From Neoakkermansia glycaniphila (GTDB lineage: Bacteria > Verrucomicrobiota > Verrucomicrobiia > Verrucomicrobiales > Akkermansiaceae), in contig NZ_LIGX01000002.1 in the NCBI RefSeq assembly GCF_001683795.1, positions 1-64,000 on the forward strand: DNA of 64,000 nt, written 5' to 3'. A program made the translations under genes and the position numbers. This document shows positions 1-10,170 of the stretch, in pieces; the stretch's first letter is position 1; each line of letters opens with the position of its first letter. The notes under the pieces were generated by a model that was not told the origin of the DNA, did no database searches, and saw nothing but the letters and a program-made list of their open reading frames with translations.

Positions 1-3000
1 GCCGAAGACGATGTCGCCGATGTTCGCCGTCAGCGTTCCGTTCGTGGCAAACAGGCTGACTGTGGCCGAGTCGTTGCCGATGGCCGTTTTCAGCGCTGCC
101 ACGAGTTCGTCGGAGAGGTTGGCGGTGAAGGCGCCGTTGACAGTGAGGTTCGCTCCCGTGACGATGCTTTTCGCGGTGTCCGCACCTGCGCCGTTGATGC
201 TGGCCGTTCCGGTGCCGAAGGTCAGGAAGGCCGTGTTCAGCGTTGCCGTACCCGTCAGGCCCGTGATGCGCGCTCCGCCGTTCGTGGTGCGGAGCGATGT
301 GATTTTGGCGGCGTCCATGCCTCCGAAGTTCGTCGTCAGCGCACGGGCCACGTTGATGTGGACCTGTCCGATCGTTCCAGTCGCTCCCGTGATGTTGCCT
401 CCCGTGACGGTGAGGGCGCCCATGTCGATCCCGTTCAGGTTCAGGCTGCCCGTGCCGTTCGTGCCGCCCGTCATGGCGATGGCGGTGGCGTTGTCCACCG
501 TGCCGTTCAGGTCGCCCGAAGAGAGGGTGAGCGTGTGCGCTCCGCTCAGGCGGGAGGTGTCCGTCATGACAAGGTTGTTCATCGTGGCGTTCGCGTTGAG
601 CTGGAGGCCCGTGCCGGCTCCGAGCGCGACATCCGTCGCTCCCAGTGTGCCGATGAAGGTGCCCGTGCCCGCGAGGTTGAGCGTGCTGCCCGCTACCTGT
701 GCAATGGTGCCGGCCAGAGTGGCGTTGCCATCCGTGCTGAGCGTGGCGTTGCCCGTCATGGTGAGTTTGCCCGTGTAGGTGCTGGCGGCAGCTCCGAAGG
801 TGAGGGTGCCCCCGTTGACGGTGGCATCGTAGCCGACGGCCGCATTGCGGTCGGTGAGCGTGCCCGTGAGGGTCATGGTTTTGTCGCCCAGCGCCAGCGT
901 GAAGCCGTTGGCGAAGGTGGTGGTGCCCGTGAGGTTGAGGGCGCTCGCCGTGCCGTTGAGGGTGATGCTGCCGCTGTAGGTGGTGGCGCCTGCCAGTTCC
1001 AGTACGCCGTCAGTGGCGGTGATGGCGGCGGTCGTGAGCGCCGTCTGGCTGAGTTTGAGGGTGCCGGCTCCGCTCTTGGTGATGGCGGTGGTGCCCAGGT
1101 ACTCGGTCCATGTGACGATGCCTGCCGCCTGCGAGATGTCGATGTGCGCGGCGGTGGAGCCCGCGGCCAGCGTCAGGTTGCCCGAGAGGATGTCGTCTTC
1201 CCAGCCCGAGGCGTTCGCCCCGTATTTCAGCGTCGCCCCATCGCTCATGGTGACGGTGCCCGTGCCCAGCGCTCCCGCCGTCCGGATTTCCGTCGTACCA
1301 TCCCGAAGTTCTACATTCGCAAAGTGGTTGTTCACTCCTACAACCAAAGTGCCAGCACCGTTCTTCACCAATGACCCAGTCGTCGTGAAACCGGCGCCAG
1401 CATTGAAGTTGTAGGTATTATCCGCGGAGATACTGACAAGAATATCCTTCACGCTTAAGCCTGCCGTATCGACATTCAGCAAGTTTGTACCTTCTGCAGT
1501 GAAGGCGTCGTCGGTAAAATAGATACTGTCGGTCACAGTAGGCGGTCCGGTAATGCCCTGTTTCGTCCATGCGGTTGCCTGATTGGCGTCGGTCGTTTGC
1601 CCGCTCCACACATAGGCGTTGGCGAGATTCAGCCCCACCTTCAACCACAATTCGCCATTTGTCATGTACTCCAGCGTATAGGTCAGATCCGTGGTGGAAG
1701 CCGCTGCAGATACCATGGCATCCGTCAGTACGCCTCCATCCCACAGAGCCACCTTGAGGTGGTCGCCGATGGTGAAATCGGTCACTCCATTGAAATCAAC
1801 GACCGTACCTGCCGGAGCATCCCCCCGGATATTCCAGAAGTTGTCGGCGCTCGTGTAATAGATTGTTCCCGTTTGAGAGAAGTTGCGAGTGTTCAGGGTC
1901 ACGCCGTTACTGATGGTGATACCTCCCGCAGCGGTTCCGCCTGTACCGGCCGTCAGCACGGATGCACTGTTATCAATCCGAATCGCGCTTGTGACGGCAA
2001 ACGTTCCCAGATTGATCGTACCCCCATCGGCCACGATTGTGCCCGTACCGGCAAATCCGGTGCTACCGGCGATAAGCGTACCGCCTTGCGCCTTGATCTC
2101 GCCCGTGAAGTTGGTTGCCGTACCGCTCAAGGTGATATTGCCGTTTTCGATCTCAATCACACCGTTGCCGCCCAGCGCACCGCCATACGTCAAAGCGTTC
2201 GAACGGTTGAAGATCAGGGTACCTGTCGCATCATCAGTACTGTACACATTGATGTTGCCCGACCACTGCCCCGTCGTACCGCCATTACCGATGGCTACGA
2301 TACCTTCATGAACATCCAGATCCGCAGGGGAAGCGTTTGCACCGGTAAGGGTCAACCTGCCAGAGCCATGTTTGATAATGCCTATGTCGCGAGGTGCATT
2401 TTGCGCTTCGAAAACACCGGCAAAAACCGTATCCGTATCCTGCCTTAAAGTAATATACCTATAATTTTCACTGGTGGACGGATTTGTATTAAACCGCCCT
2501 TCAATGCGGCTGGAAGCATCACCGGAAAGACCGCCAAGAAGCAAGCCGTTCGCCTTGCCGTGGTAAGCGGATCCAAGCGTCATTTTGGTGGTCGCAGCCA
2601 GAACGATGGAACCATATTTGCCATCTACCGGAGCAAGAAATTGCGATCCATTCGCCTGATTCATGACCCACTGGTTGTTGGTGCTGTTCGTAGACAGAGT
2701 CAAGGTACCCGTAAAGGCATTGTTTGTCGTCAAGACAACCGGATTACCGGTATACACACAGGTAATGTTGCCGTTTCCTGCAAGTTTGAAATTGGTATTG
2801 ACATTGCCAGAGCCACCCATGCCTGTCAGTGTCAGACGAGCATTCTGATCTGCGACATAGGATTGTGCATCAGCATATGCCACTGAAGCCGACGAACCTT
2901 CCTTGAGACGCAGAGTACCATTGCCGGTCACTGCCGACATCGTACCGTACTGCACATTTTCTCCGATAGACAGCGTACCGCTGTTCGCAATCGCTCCTGA

Positions 3001-6000
3001 TCCGAGTACGCCAGCCGTGCCCGCCGTCAGCGATGCTCCGGCATTCACCGTAATGTTGCCGCTCAGTGTGGAACCACCCGTAGCCGAAGTGAAGGTATAA
3101 TCGCCACCGCTTACCGTAATGCCAGCCGTTTGGAGCTGGCCTTGCAACACGATGTTCTTGATACCGGAAGCGGCAGTGAATTCCACGGTATCCATCGCAT
3201 AGAACATCGAAGCATCGGTTCCGTTCAACCATGCTTCCGTGGCTTTACTGTCCCATACCTGTCCCGCCGTTCCATTCCAGACAAGATTGGCGGACGCTTT
3301 GGTACCCGTAACGGTCAGAACAAGATTCGTACCCGTCGCATCCCATGCAAGCGTTGCATTCTGGCCTCGAACAATCTGATCGGTATTGAATACAGTGGCA
3401 GCCGTGTTGCCTGCCACGGTCGATTTCAAGACGGTCAGCGTCTTTGCATTCGTCAGATTGGCAAAATCGAAATTGAAATTGAGCGTATTGGAGGCACCCA
3501 AGGCAGCTGTTCCCGTGTAGTTCAAAACACCGGGCGTATTCGCCGAAACGTTGATACCGAAACGTCCTGCACCGGATGTATAGGCAGCAAAGCTCACGTC
3601 AGTCGTTCCACCGACTGTCAGTTGGCCTCCCTGCATATTCAGGTTGGAAAGCGTACCCAGCGTACCGGTTACATTCAATGTGCCGTTGCGCACAATAACA
3701 TTGCCCGTTAAAGCACTCGTTCCGCTTGCAACCAAAGTACCGACACCGTCTTTGACGAGTGTTCCCGCGCCGCTCAATGCCCCGCTGAGGGTAATCGTGC
3801 CGCCGGTACCCGTATAGGCTCCTGCCACAGTCGTTGCAGATGGGGCATAACGGTCCGTATTGAACGTCACGGTCGTACCGCCCGCAAACGCCAAATCTTT
3901 CGCGCCGGTCCAGTTGGTCGTACTATTCAAAATACCGATCGTACCTCCGTTCAAGGTCAGATTCGTCAATGACGTGCCGAAACCACCTGTACCGACGTTC
4001 ATCATCGCACCTGCATTCAAGACGATCGTCGCCACCGAACCGGGTGTCCCTGCATTTCTGGTAATTTGCAGGGAATTGATATTAAAGATACCGCCATCAT
4101 TAATCGTGAGCGTACCATTGCCGTCGCGCAGAGAAATGCCCGCATTCAGGACATTCAGGACGCCGGAAACCGTCATCGAATGATTACCGGGATAATTGGC
4201 CAGCATGAACGAAGCCACTCCGGCGGATGCATCATTCGTATTGCCCGTCACATTCATCACAATGCCACGATTGACAGTTGTCGCGCTGGCTCGGTTGTCA
4301 ACGGCCATCGCAAAACGTCCCGTCGTCAACACACCGCGTTCCGAACCGTCGGCTGCACCCAAGGTCATATTGCCGGAAACATAGAAAGCCCCCGCGACAG
4401 ACAATGAACCGTTGTTTACCAGATGCACCGTTCCCGCCGTATCGCTGCTGAACGCAAAGTTGCCTGTCACATTGGCATTGACTCCATCGGCAAATGTCAC
4501 CTGATTGCTGCCAGCCAGCGCAAGACTGCCCATCGTTACGCTACGACCGGCAAACCTGACTGAAGAGCCGTTACCCGCATTCACAGTCACGGTACCGGCT
4601 GCATTGAATACATCGGATACGATGGACAGCGAGGAAGTAGAAGCATCAACGGATTCAGAAAACAGCGAGACGGCTCCTGCCGCCGACACATCGCCGGAGA
4701 CAACACCCTGATTGCCGCCCCATACGCGCAACGTGCCCGCGCCCAGCATATTGATACGGCTGGCTACGGCTGCGCCATGCATCGTCAAAGCTGCATTGGC
4801 CTGCAATTCGATCGTACCGCCCGCATTCAACTGAGTCGGGCCCGTGTACAAATTCACGCCTCCGGCCAGTACAAGTCTGCCTCCGCTATTGAGTATCACT
4901 TGCGTCGTCGTTCCGGTTACTGAAGACAAGGTCATTGTGCCGCCTTGATTCACCGTATACAAAATAGTACCCAATCCCGCAGTCGTGAGGCTGGCATCCT
5001 GATTGACATTCAGACTGCCGTTACCCGTTACATTCCATGTGCCGTAAGCAGCCTGATTGAGAGCAAGCGTGCCGCCATCCAGCATCAACTGTCCGCCGCT
5101 TTGCATCACACCGCCATTGAGCGTCAAGGTGGCGCCGGTCGCCACTTTCAGCGTGCCGCCCGTCAGCGTCAACGAACCGTCGACGATCATATTGCCGCCG
5201 GCAATGGAAAAGCCATTGGCCGTCGAGCCGGAATACAACAGATTGTCGTTCACGGTGAACGTGTCGGTCACGGTCAATCGGTTGGCATCTCCGGCTACAT
5301 CCTGCAGAATGAGGCCCCCGATCACGAGATCCTTTTGAAGGGTCACATTGCCGCCGACACGAATATATTCATGAGTCGGATCATTGACCGTGGCTCCGGT
5401 CAATTCGGGCAGCGCCATAAAAGCCAATTCGCCGGAAGCCTGCCGGGTAGCAACACCCGTACGAGTACCATCGGTCAGATACAGTTTCGCACCGGTCAAA
5501 CTGTCGGCATACAGTTTCGCGACATTCAGATCATCGACGGATACCATCAGAATACCCGTACCGGATACATCGCCGAAGCGGGCTTCCGTTGCACCGGTCA
5601 GAACAAGCCTGTTCATGCCGTTGCCGACAACGACCGAACTGAAATTCTGATTGCCCGTCAGGTTCAGGCTGGTCGAATCAGACAGACCGAGATTGGCCAT
5701 ATTCATGGACGACGCCGTGGCCGTGAATGCACCGTTTGCAAATGCAATCGATGCCTGATTATTGACGGCCACATTCGCCAGGGTATGCGTACCGCTCATG
5801 GACAGAACCAAGGTACCGCCATTCACGGTGATATTGCCATTGAAATCAGGATTGGTTCCGGATAATGTCTGCGAACCGGTTCCGGACTTGACGATATTCA
5901 CATCGGCAGCAATATTGCCGCCATACACGTAATCTCCCGTATTATTGATCGTCAGCGTATTTCCGGCCGTACCGTTCAGCACATTGCCTACACCGGAAAG

Positions 6001-7323
6001 CCCGGCGATCGTCGCATTCGTCGTACCGATCCAGAGGGCGGTATTCTGAGCCATATCGATCACCGCATTGCTGGCAGCTTCGTTATGTTGCAATACGAGG
6101 CGGCTGACATTCACATTGGTATTGTTCGTTGTCAGCCTGATGGTTCCCGTAAACGAACCGGCAGCATCCAGATAAAAGTTGTTGACGCCTGCGAGGTCTC
6201 CCGCCCCACGATTAAGTATGATCGTGCCGGCTCCATCCAGCTTGGTCAAATAATAATGCTTGGCCCATTGGCTGTTCAACGTGGCATTACTACCCGCCGC
6301 GAATTCAATACCCTGATTGAAGGTATAGGAACCGTCCTCGAAATGCAGCATGGATGTTCCCGACATTTTGACATGCGAACTGATGGCAACCGTCTGCGCC
6401 TTGTTGGATTGCGCGGCCGTCCAAAGATGCAGATTCATGCGACCACCATTCTGAATTTCGATCGTATTGCCCAAACCGCAAGTTGCCCCTGCTGCTGCCG
6501 CTCCCGTATTACCATTACCCCATGTCAAAGCCGCACTACCGGAAACGAGGATATTGCCCGTAAAACCGGCATGGTTGGTAGCATTCAATTTCACCGTGCC
6601 AGTGGCCCCGGGAGCAGCGATCTGCCATGTACCCGAACCCGTAATCGCATTATTCACAGTCAATGTATTACCATTCGCCACCGTGATCTTTGAACCGTCA
6701 CTCAGAATATTGACCGTACCAGCGAACGTCGTATTACCTGTTATACGCAAAGCAGCTCCTCCGTATTCATTGGCTTCCGTAAACAAGGAACTGTCGCCCA
6801 AATGAAAATTGTTGTTCAGGGTCTGGGCACCATCGATCCACAACTGACCACCTGCTACATAAATCGTTCCAGCATTCGTCAATTGATTGGCAGTCATCAA
6901 ATAACGACTTTGTGCAAACCAGACGGAATTGGCCGTAATCGGGCCATTGAGCGTCATTTGACGGCGAGCATAGGATCCCGCATTATTCGGATCCGTCAAT
7001 GTCATCAACTTGATATCACGCCCCGTTGCCGTAATGGAGGATCCGGTATTGCCTTCGGTCGTATAATTGATCACCGAATTGGCTGTCACGGTAATATCGC
7101 CTCTCGAAGCCGTGCCTGAATTCACATTATCATACGTCACGCCATCCGGTCCGGGGAATGCAGCCATGGGCAACACGGCCGCAGAAAACGCGGTCGGTAC
7201 CACATAGGACGATTCCCAATTCAAATCTTGGGAAGAAGCCGTAGCCGTTGTCGTACAACATACCGTAACGGCAAGGCAGGAAAGAATCGCTGTTCGCAAC
7301 GCAAGGGGGAGATGCAATTTCAT
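1..7323 (-). CDS. Giant autotransporter-type adhesin with passenger-associated repeats (partial, C-terminus off the left edge)
   Basis: One uninterrupted frame of 2441 codons runs on the minus strand from an ATG at 7323 to the window edge. It starts with an export signal (MKLHLPLALRTAILSCLAVT, ending near TATA-SSQ). The rest is low-complexity Gly/Thr/Asn/Ala/Val/Leu sequence with repeated 'GxGTLxLxG...GGTLxLxG' beta-strand units. Clear units lie near residues 478, 1186, 1650, 1984 and 2081 (for example KSGTGSQTLSG and KDGVGTLVASG). This is the pattern of the autotransporter-associated (PATR-type) beta-helix repeat family, so a surface-exposed adhesive beta-solenoid is inferred. The outer-membrane barrel or sorting tail that would settle the secretion route lies outside the window. 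Base composition changes sharply near 1300 (see findings). Open frames on the plus strand here are shadows. Confidence 0.85.
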   Translation of the reverse strand, partial: MKLHLPLALRTAILSCLAVTVCCTTTATASSQDLNWESSYVVPTAFSAAVLPMAAFPGPDGVTYDNVNSGTASRGDITVTANSVINYTTEGNTGSSITATGRDIKLMTLTDPNNAGSYARRQMTLNGPITANSVWFAQSRYLMTANQLTNAGTIYVAGGQLWIDGAQTLNNNFHLGDSSLFTEANEYGGAALRITGNTTFAGTVNILSDGSKITVANGNTLTVNNAITGSGTWQIAAPGATGTVKLNATNHAGFTGNILVSGSAALTWGNGNTGAAAAGATCGLGNTIEIQNGGRMNLHLWTAAQSNKAQTVAISSHVKMSGTSMLHFEDGSYTFNQGIEFAAGSNATLNSQWAKHYYLTKLDGAGTIILNRGAGDLAGVNNFYLDAAGSFTGTIRLTTNNTNVNVSRLVLQHNEAASNAVIDMAQNTALWIGTTNATIAGLSGVGNVLNGTAGNTLTINNTGDYVYGGNIAADVNIVKSGTGSQTLSGTNPDFNGNITVNGGTLVLSMSGTHTLANVAVNNQASIAFANGAFTATASSMNMANLGLSDSTSLNLTGNQNFSSVVVGNGMNRLVLTGATEARFGDVSGTGILMVSVDDLNVAKLYADSLTGAKLYLTDGTRTGVATRQASGELAFMALPELTGATVNDPTHEYIRVGGNVTLQKDLVIGGLILQDVAGDANRLTVTDTFTVNDNLLYSGSTANGFSIAGGNMIVDGSLTLTGGTLKVATGATLTLNGGVMQSGGQLMLDGGTLALNQAAYGTWNVTGNGSLNVNQDASLTTAGLGTILYTVNQGGTMTLSSVTGTTTQVILNSGGRLVLAGGVNLYTGPTQLNAGGTIELQANAALTMHGAAVASRINMLGAGTLRVWGGNQGVVSGDVSAAGAVSLFSESVDASTSSLSIVSDVFNAAGTVTVNAGNGSSVRFAGRSVTMGSLALAGSNQVTFADGVNANVTGNFAFSSDTAGTVHLVNNGSLSVAGAFYVSGNMTLGAADGSERGVLTTGRFAMAVDNRASATTVNRGIVMNVTGNTNDASAGVASFMLANYPGNHSMTVSGVLNVLNAGISLRDGNGTLTINDGGIFNINSLQITRNAGTPGSVATIVLNAGAMMNVGTGGFGTSLTNLTLNGGTIGILNSTTNWTGAKDLAFAGGTTVTFNTDRYAPSATTVAGAYTGTGGTITLSGALSGAGTLVKDGVGTLVASGTSALTGNVIVRNGTLNVTGTLGTLSNLNMQGGQLTVGGTTDVSFAAYTSGAGRFGINVSANTPGVLNYTGTAALGASNTLNFNFDFANLTNAKTLTVLKSTVAGNTAATVFNTDQIVRGQNATLAWDATGTNLVLTVTGTKASANLVWNGTAGQVWDSKATEAWLNGTDASMFYAMDTVEFTAASGIKNIVLQGQLQTAGITVSGGDYTFTSATGGSTLSGNITVNAGASLTAGTAGVLGSGAIANSGTLSIGENVQYGTMSAVTGNGTLRLKEGSSASVAYADAQSYVADQNARLTLTGMGGSGNVNTNFKLAGNGNITCVYTGNPVVLTTNNAFTGTLTLSTNSTNNQWVMNQANGSQFLAPVDGKYGSIVLAATTKMTLGSAYHGKANGLLLGGLSGDASSRIEGRFNTNPSTSENYRYITLRQDTDTVFAGVFEAQNAPRDIGIIKHGSGRLTLTGANASPADLDVHEGIVAIGNGGTTGQWSGNINVYSTDDATGTLIFNRSNALTYGGALGGNGVIEIENGNITLSGTATNFTGEIKAQGGTLIAGSTGFAGTGTIVADGGTINLGTFAVTSAIRIDNSASVLTAGTGGTAAGGITISNGVTLNTRNFSQTGTIYYTSADNFWNIRGDAPAGTVVDFNGVTDFTIGDHLKVALWDGGVLTDAMVSAAASTTDLTYTLEYMTNGELWLKVGLNLANAYVWSGQTTDANQATAWTKQGITGPPTVTDSIYFTDDAFTAEGTNLLNVDTAGLSVKDILVSISADNTYNFNAGAGFTTTGSLVKNGAGTLVVGVNNHFANVELRDGTTEIRTAGALGTGTVTMSDGATLKYGANASGWEDDILSGNLTLAAGSTAAHIDISQAAGIVTWTEYLGTTAITKSGAGTLKLSQTALTTAAITATDGVLELAGATTYSGSITLNGTASALNLTGTTTFANGFTLALGDKTMTLTGTLTDRNAAVGYDATVNGGTLTFGAAASTYTGKLTMTGNATLSTDGNATLAGTIAQVAGSTLNLAGTGTFIGTLGATDVALGAGTGLQLNANATMNNLVMTDTSRLSGAHTLTLSSGDLNGTVDNATAIAMTGGTNGTGSLNLNGIDMGALTVTGGNITGATGTIGQVHINVARALTTNFGGMDAAKITSLRTTNGGARITGLTGTATLNTAFLTFGTGTASINGAGADTAKSIVTGANLTVNGAFTANLSDELVAALKTAIGNDSATVSLFATNGTLTANIGDIVFG

Positions 7324-7821
7324 ATGGATGAAAAATGAGGACTAAAATGAGAACTATTATAACAGGAGCTGATAATGCATTGTTCGAAAATCCGCATCAG
7401 AAACGGATAACCGCATGAATTTCAAGCGTTCCATACAATCACCCGATCCAGACACACCAAGACGGACACTCAATCCGACTTAATATAATTTCCGAACACA
7501 ACGACTATAGCAAACGGAAAACTGTGTGTCAAACCATAACGTACAAAAAGAATACCGAAATAGCGACTCATGAGAAAAGAAATGATACCAAGCAACTACC
7601 AATGAAAAATGATTGATTGTATCCAAGGTGGATTCGAATTCAACCCATGATCATTTTTACTTTCAAATCAAGATCCCCCATGCGATGCAAACCAAAATCT
7701 TGTAAAACAACGGCCATGCAAAAATCCTCATTGTTTTCATTTTTTCTGAAATAAAACGCATGAATTCCACGTATTTTGAGGACGGATTCAGACATTCCGT
7801 TATTCGGAACGATATAAGATC
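7324..7821. other. Intergenic region between divergent adhesin and hexosaminidase genes
   Basis: About 500 A+T-rich bases separate the two divergent start codons. It must hold both promoters. Apart from the TATAAT near 7356 and a small inverted repeat (TTCCG-5-CGGAA) ending shortly before the GH20 start, I see no gene, RNA or repeat in it. Confidence 0.5.
7356..7361 (-). promoter_or_regulatory. Possible -10 box of the adhesin gene
   Basis: A perfect TATAAT reads on the minus strand 32 bases upstream of the adhesin ATG. No good -35 box lies 16-18 bp further upstream, so the call is weak. Confidence 0.3.
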
Positions 7822-10080
7822 ATGAAAAAGAAAACCCTTCTGATGCTTGCCGCATGCGCGGCAGCTCCATTGATGGGGCAGGATGCCCGGCAAATTGCGG
7901 ATTCGCTCACCATTCCGCAGATCGAAGCGGGCGCCAGGCAATTGCCCATGCCTCATGCACCCGGCGCGACAATCCAGCTTCTCGGAGCCGATTACGAACA
8001 GATTATCGACAGCAAGGGGAAAATAGCTCCCGTGCTTGCAGATACCCCGGTCAATGTCAGCTTCAAGGTCACCAAGGACGGCAAGGAAGCGGTCAGCAAG
8101 GACTATGAAATCATGCTGAAAGCCCCGGCAGCCGACCAGGGCAACCCCAAACCCCGCGTCATCCCGGAAATTCTCCAATGGAAAGGCGGCCAGGGCGCAT
8201 ACAAACCGGGCGATACCGTGACGATTGCCTGCTCCGACAAAAAGCTTGCCGAAACCTTTGTCGCCGATCTGGCGGACATTCTGGGCTGCAAGGTGAAGAT
8301 CGTTGCTCCCGGCCAAAAGGCGGACATCTCCTTCGGCACCACCAAAGAAAGCAACATCGGCGAGGAAGGTTACACACTGGACGTCACGCCGAAAGGCGTC
8401 ACCATCGCCGCTGCCACCCCCACGGGCCAGTACTGGGGTACCCGCACCCTGCTGCAGATGCTGCGCCAGAACAATGGCAGCATCCCTTGCGGCACCGCAG
8501 TGGACTTCCCCCGCTATCAGGTACGCGGTTTCATGCTCGATGTAGCGCGCACCCCCTACCCTCTCAGCTACATCAAGGATGTCATCCGCACCATGTCCTG
8601 GTACAAGATGAATGACCTCCATCTGGTCATCAACAACAACTACATCTTCCACGAACAGTATGTGGACAAGGGCCGCGACCCGTTCAAGGAAAGCTACACC
8701 GCCTTCCGCCTTGAATCCGACATGAAGGGGCCGGACGGCACTCCCCTGACGGCCAAGGATCTTTTCTACACCAAAAAGGAATTCGTCGACCTGATCAATT
8801 ATGCCAAAAGCCGCGGCGTCAACATCGTCCCGGAATTCGACACCCCCGGCCACGCGCTTTCCTTCACCCGCCTGCGCCCGGATCTGATCTACAAGGGACC
8901 GATGAACCATGACAAGCGCCGCTGCGAGATGCTGGACGCCGCCAACCCGGAAACGATCAAGCTTGTCAGCCAGGTGTTTGACGAATACCTCCTGAAAGAT
9001 CCCAAATTCGGCCGCCCTGTCTTTGAAGGCTGCGATGTCATCCATGTGGGTGCCGACGAATTCTACGGCGACAAGGAAGACTACCGCCACTTTGCCGACG
9101 CCGTCCTCAAACACGCGCTCAAGCGCGGCCATACGCCGCGCATCTGGGGCAGCCTCAGCACCAAGCCCGGCAAAACGCCCGTAGTCAGCAAAGGCGTACA
9201 GATGAACCTCTGGAACACCGGCTGGATGAAGGCGCAGGAAGCCGTCGATCTCGGTTACGACGTCATCAATACCAATGACGGCGCGCTCTATGTCGTACCC
9301 TATGCCGGTTACTACCGCATGGACAAGAACCACAAGGGACTCTACAACAACTGGATTCCCAACCGCATCGGCAACGAAACCCTGCCCTCCGGCCATCCCC
9401 AGCTCATCGGCGCATCCTTTGCCATCTGGAACGATGAAACGGACATCAAGCACTCCGGCTATGCTCCTTACGATATCTGGGGCATCGTCTCCGATTCCAT
9501 GGACATCCTCGGGCAAAAGATGTGGGGCAAGGCCAAAGCTCCCGACACCTTCGAACAGCACCGCGAGCTCGTGGCTGCCATCGGCGATGCCCCCCGGACC
9601 AACCCGCTGCATAAATGGAAGGATGCCAAACCCTTCACCGTCACGCCCGGCAAGCTGCCCCAGCAGCTGAACCAGCCTGCTCTTGGCCCCAACTACCACC
9701 TCACGATGGAAGTTGAACTGGCTGCCGCCCCCGAAGGCAAGGAACAGGTTCTCCTTTCCGCTCCGGAGGGAGAATTGCTCGCCGTGATGAAAGACGGCAC
9801 CATCGGCTTCCGCCGCGACGATACGCTTGAATTCTCCTTCGGCACCAAACTGCCCGTCGGCAAAAAGGTCAAGATCGAACTCATCGGCGAACCGGAAAAC
9901 ACCCGCCTGCTCATCGACGGCAAGTCCGAAGGCACCATGACGCTCAAGAGCTTCCGCAACCCGGACGAAAACTTCGGTCCCCGCACCAAGGGCGTGCGCT
10001 CCACCTTCGTTCTCCCCTTGCAGACGCTCGCACCTTCCTTCAACGGAAAGGTATTCAGCTTCAACGTGAACCCCTCATAA
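7822..10080 (+). CDS. Secreted beta-N-acetylhexosaminidase, GH20 family
   Basis: This 752-residue protein starts with a signal peptide ([20 protein letters not shown]). An N-terminal GH20b-like alpha/beta domain (about 30-165) contains the typical '[14 protein letters not shown]' segment. A GH20 catalytic barrel (about 170-560) follows, beginning '[14 protein letters not shown]'. The catalytic Asp-Glu pair is D412-E413 in '[10 protein letters not shown]', where family members usually have H-x-G-G/A-D-E. The C-terminal 140 residues look like a concanavalin/LamG-type beta-sandwich. GH20 enzymes remove terminal GlcNAc or GalNAc by substrate-assisted catalysis, and the export signal fits degradation of mucin or other host glycans outside the cytoplasm or in the periplasm. 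Exact linkage preference cannot be read from sequence. A terminator follows directly, so the gene appears monocistronic. Confidence 0.93.
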   Translation: MKKKTLLMLAACAAAPLMGQDARQIADSLTIPQIEAGARQLPMPHAPGATIQLLGADYEQIIDSKGKIAPVLADTPVNVSFKVTKDGKEAVSKDYEIMLKAPAADQGNPKPRVIPEILQWKGGQGAYKPGDTVTIACSDKKLAETFVADLADILGCKVKIVAPGQKADISFGTTKESNIGEEGYTLDVTPKGVTIAAATPTGQYWGTRTLLQMLRQNNGSIPCGTAVDFPRYQVRGFMLDVARTPYPLSYIKDVIRTMSWYKMNDLHLVINNNYIFHEQYVDKGRDPFKESYTAFRLESDMKGPDGTPLTAKDLFYTKKEFVDLINYAKSRGVNIVPEFDTPGHALSFTRLRPDLIYKGPMNHDKRRCEMLDAANPETIKLVSQVFDEYLLKDPKFGRPVFEGCDVIHVGADEFYGDKEDYRHFADAVLKHALKRGHTPRIWGSLSTKPGKTPVVSKGVQMNLWNTGWMKAQEAVDLGYDVINTNDGALYVVPYAGYYRMDKNHKGLYNNWIPNRIGNETLPSGHPQLIGASFAIWNDETDIKHSGYAPYDIWGIVSDSMDILGQKMWGKAKAPDTFEQHRELVAAIGDAPRTNPLHKWKDAKPFTVTPGKLPQQLNQPALGPNYHLTMEVELAAAPEGKEQVLLSAPEGELLAVMKDGTIGFRRDDTLEFSFGTKLPVGKKVKIELIGEPENTRLLIDGKSEGTMTLKSFRNPDENFGPRTKGVRSTFVLPLQTLAPSFNGKVFSFNVNPS

Positions 10081-10112
10081 TCCGGGGCAAGCATACCGCT
10101 TCTCATTCACCC

Positions 10113-10145
10113 AGCCCTGCAGGCCATGCTTGCAGGGCTTTTTCT
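10113..10145 (+). terminator. Rho-independent terminator after the GH20 gene
   Basis: A 9-bp stem AGCCCTGCA/TGCAGGGCT with a 9-base loop is followed by a T run, 33 bases after the GH20 stop codon. Confidence 0.85.
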
Positions 10146-10170
10146 TGCCGCATCCCCATCAACCGGCCAT

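Noticed and set aside
11..7119. Many plus-strand open frames opposite the adhesin
   Set aside because: Products are Pro/Val/Arg- or His/Arg/Gln-rich without motifs; the minus-strand frame is continuous for 2441 codons with signal peptide and recognised repeats.
7628..7650. GGATTCGAA-type string resembling a tRNA T-arm
   Set aside because: No acceptor stem, anticodon arm or CCA could be folded around it.
7663..9699. 678-residue open frame antisense to the GH20 gene
   Set aside because: Mirror of a well-supported GH20 gene; low-complexity product without family motifs.
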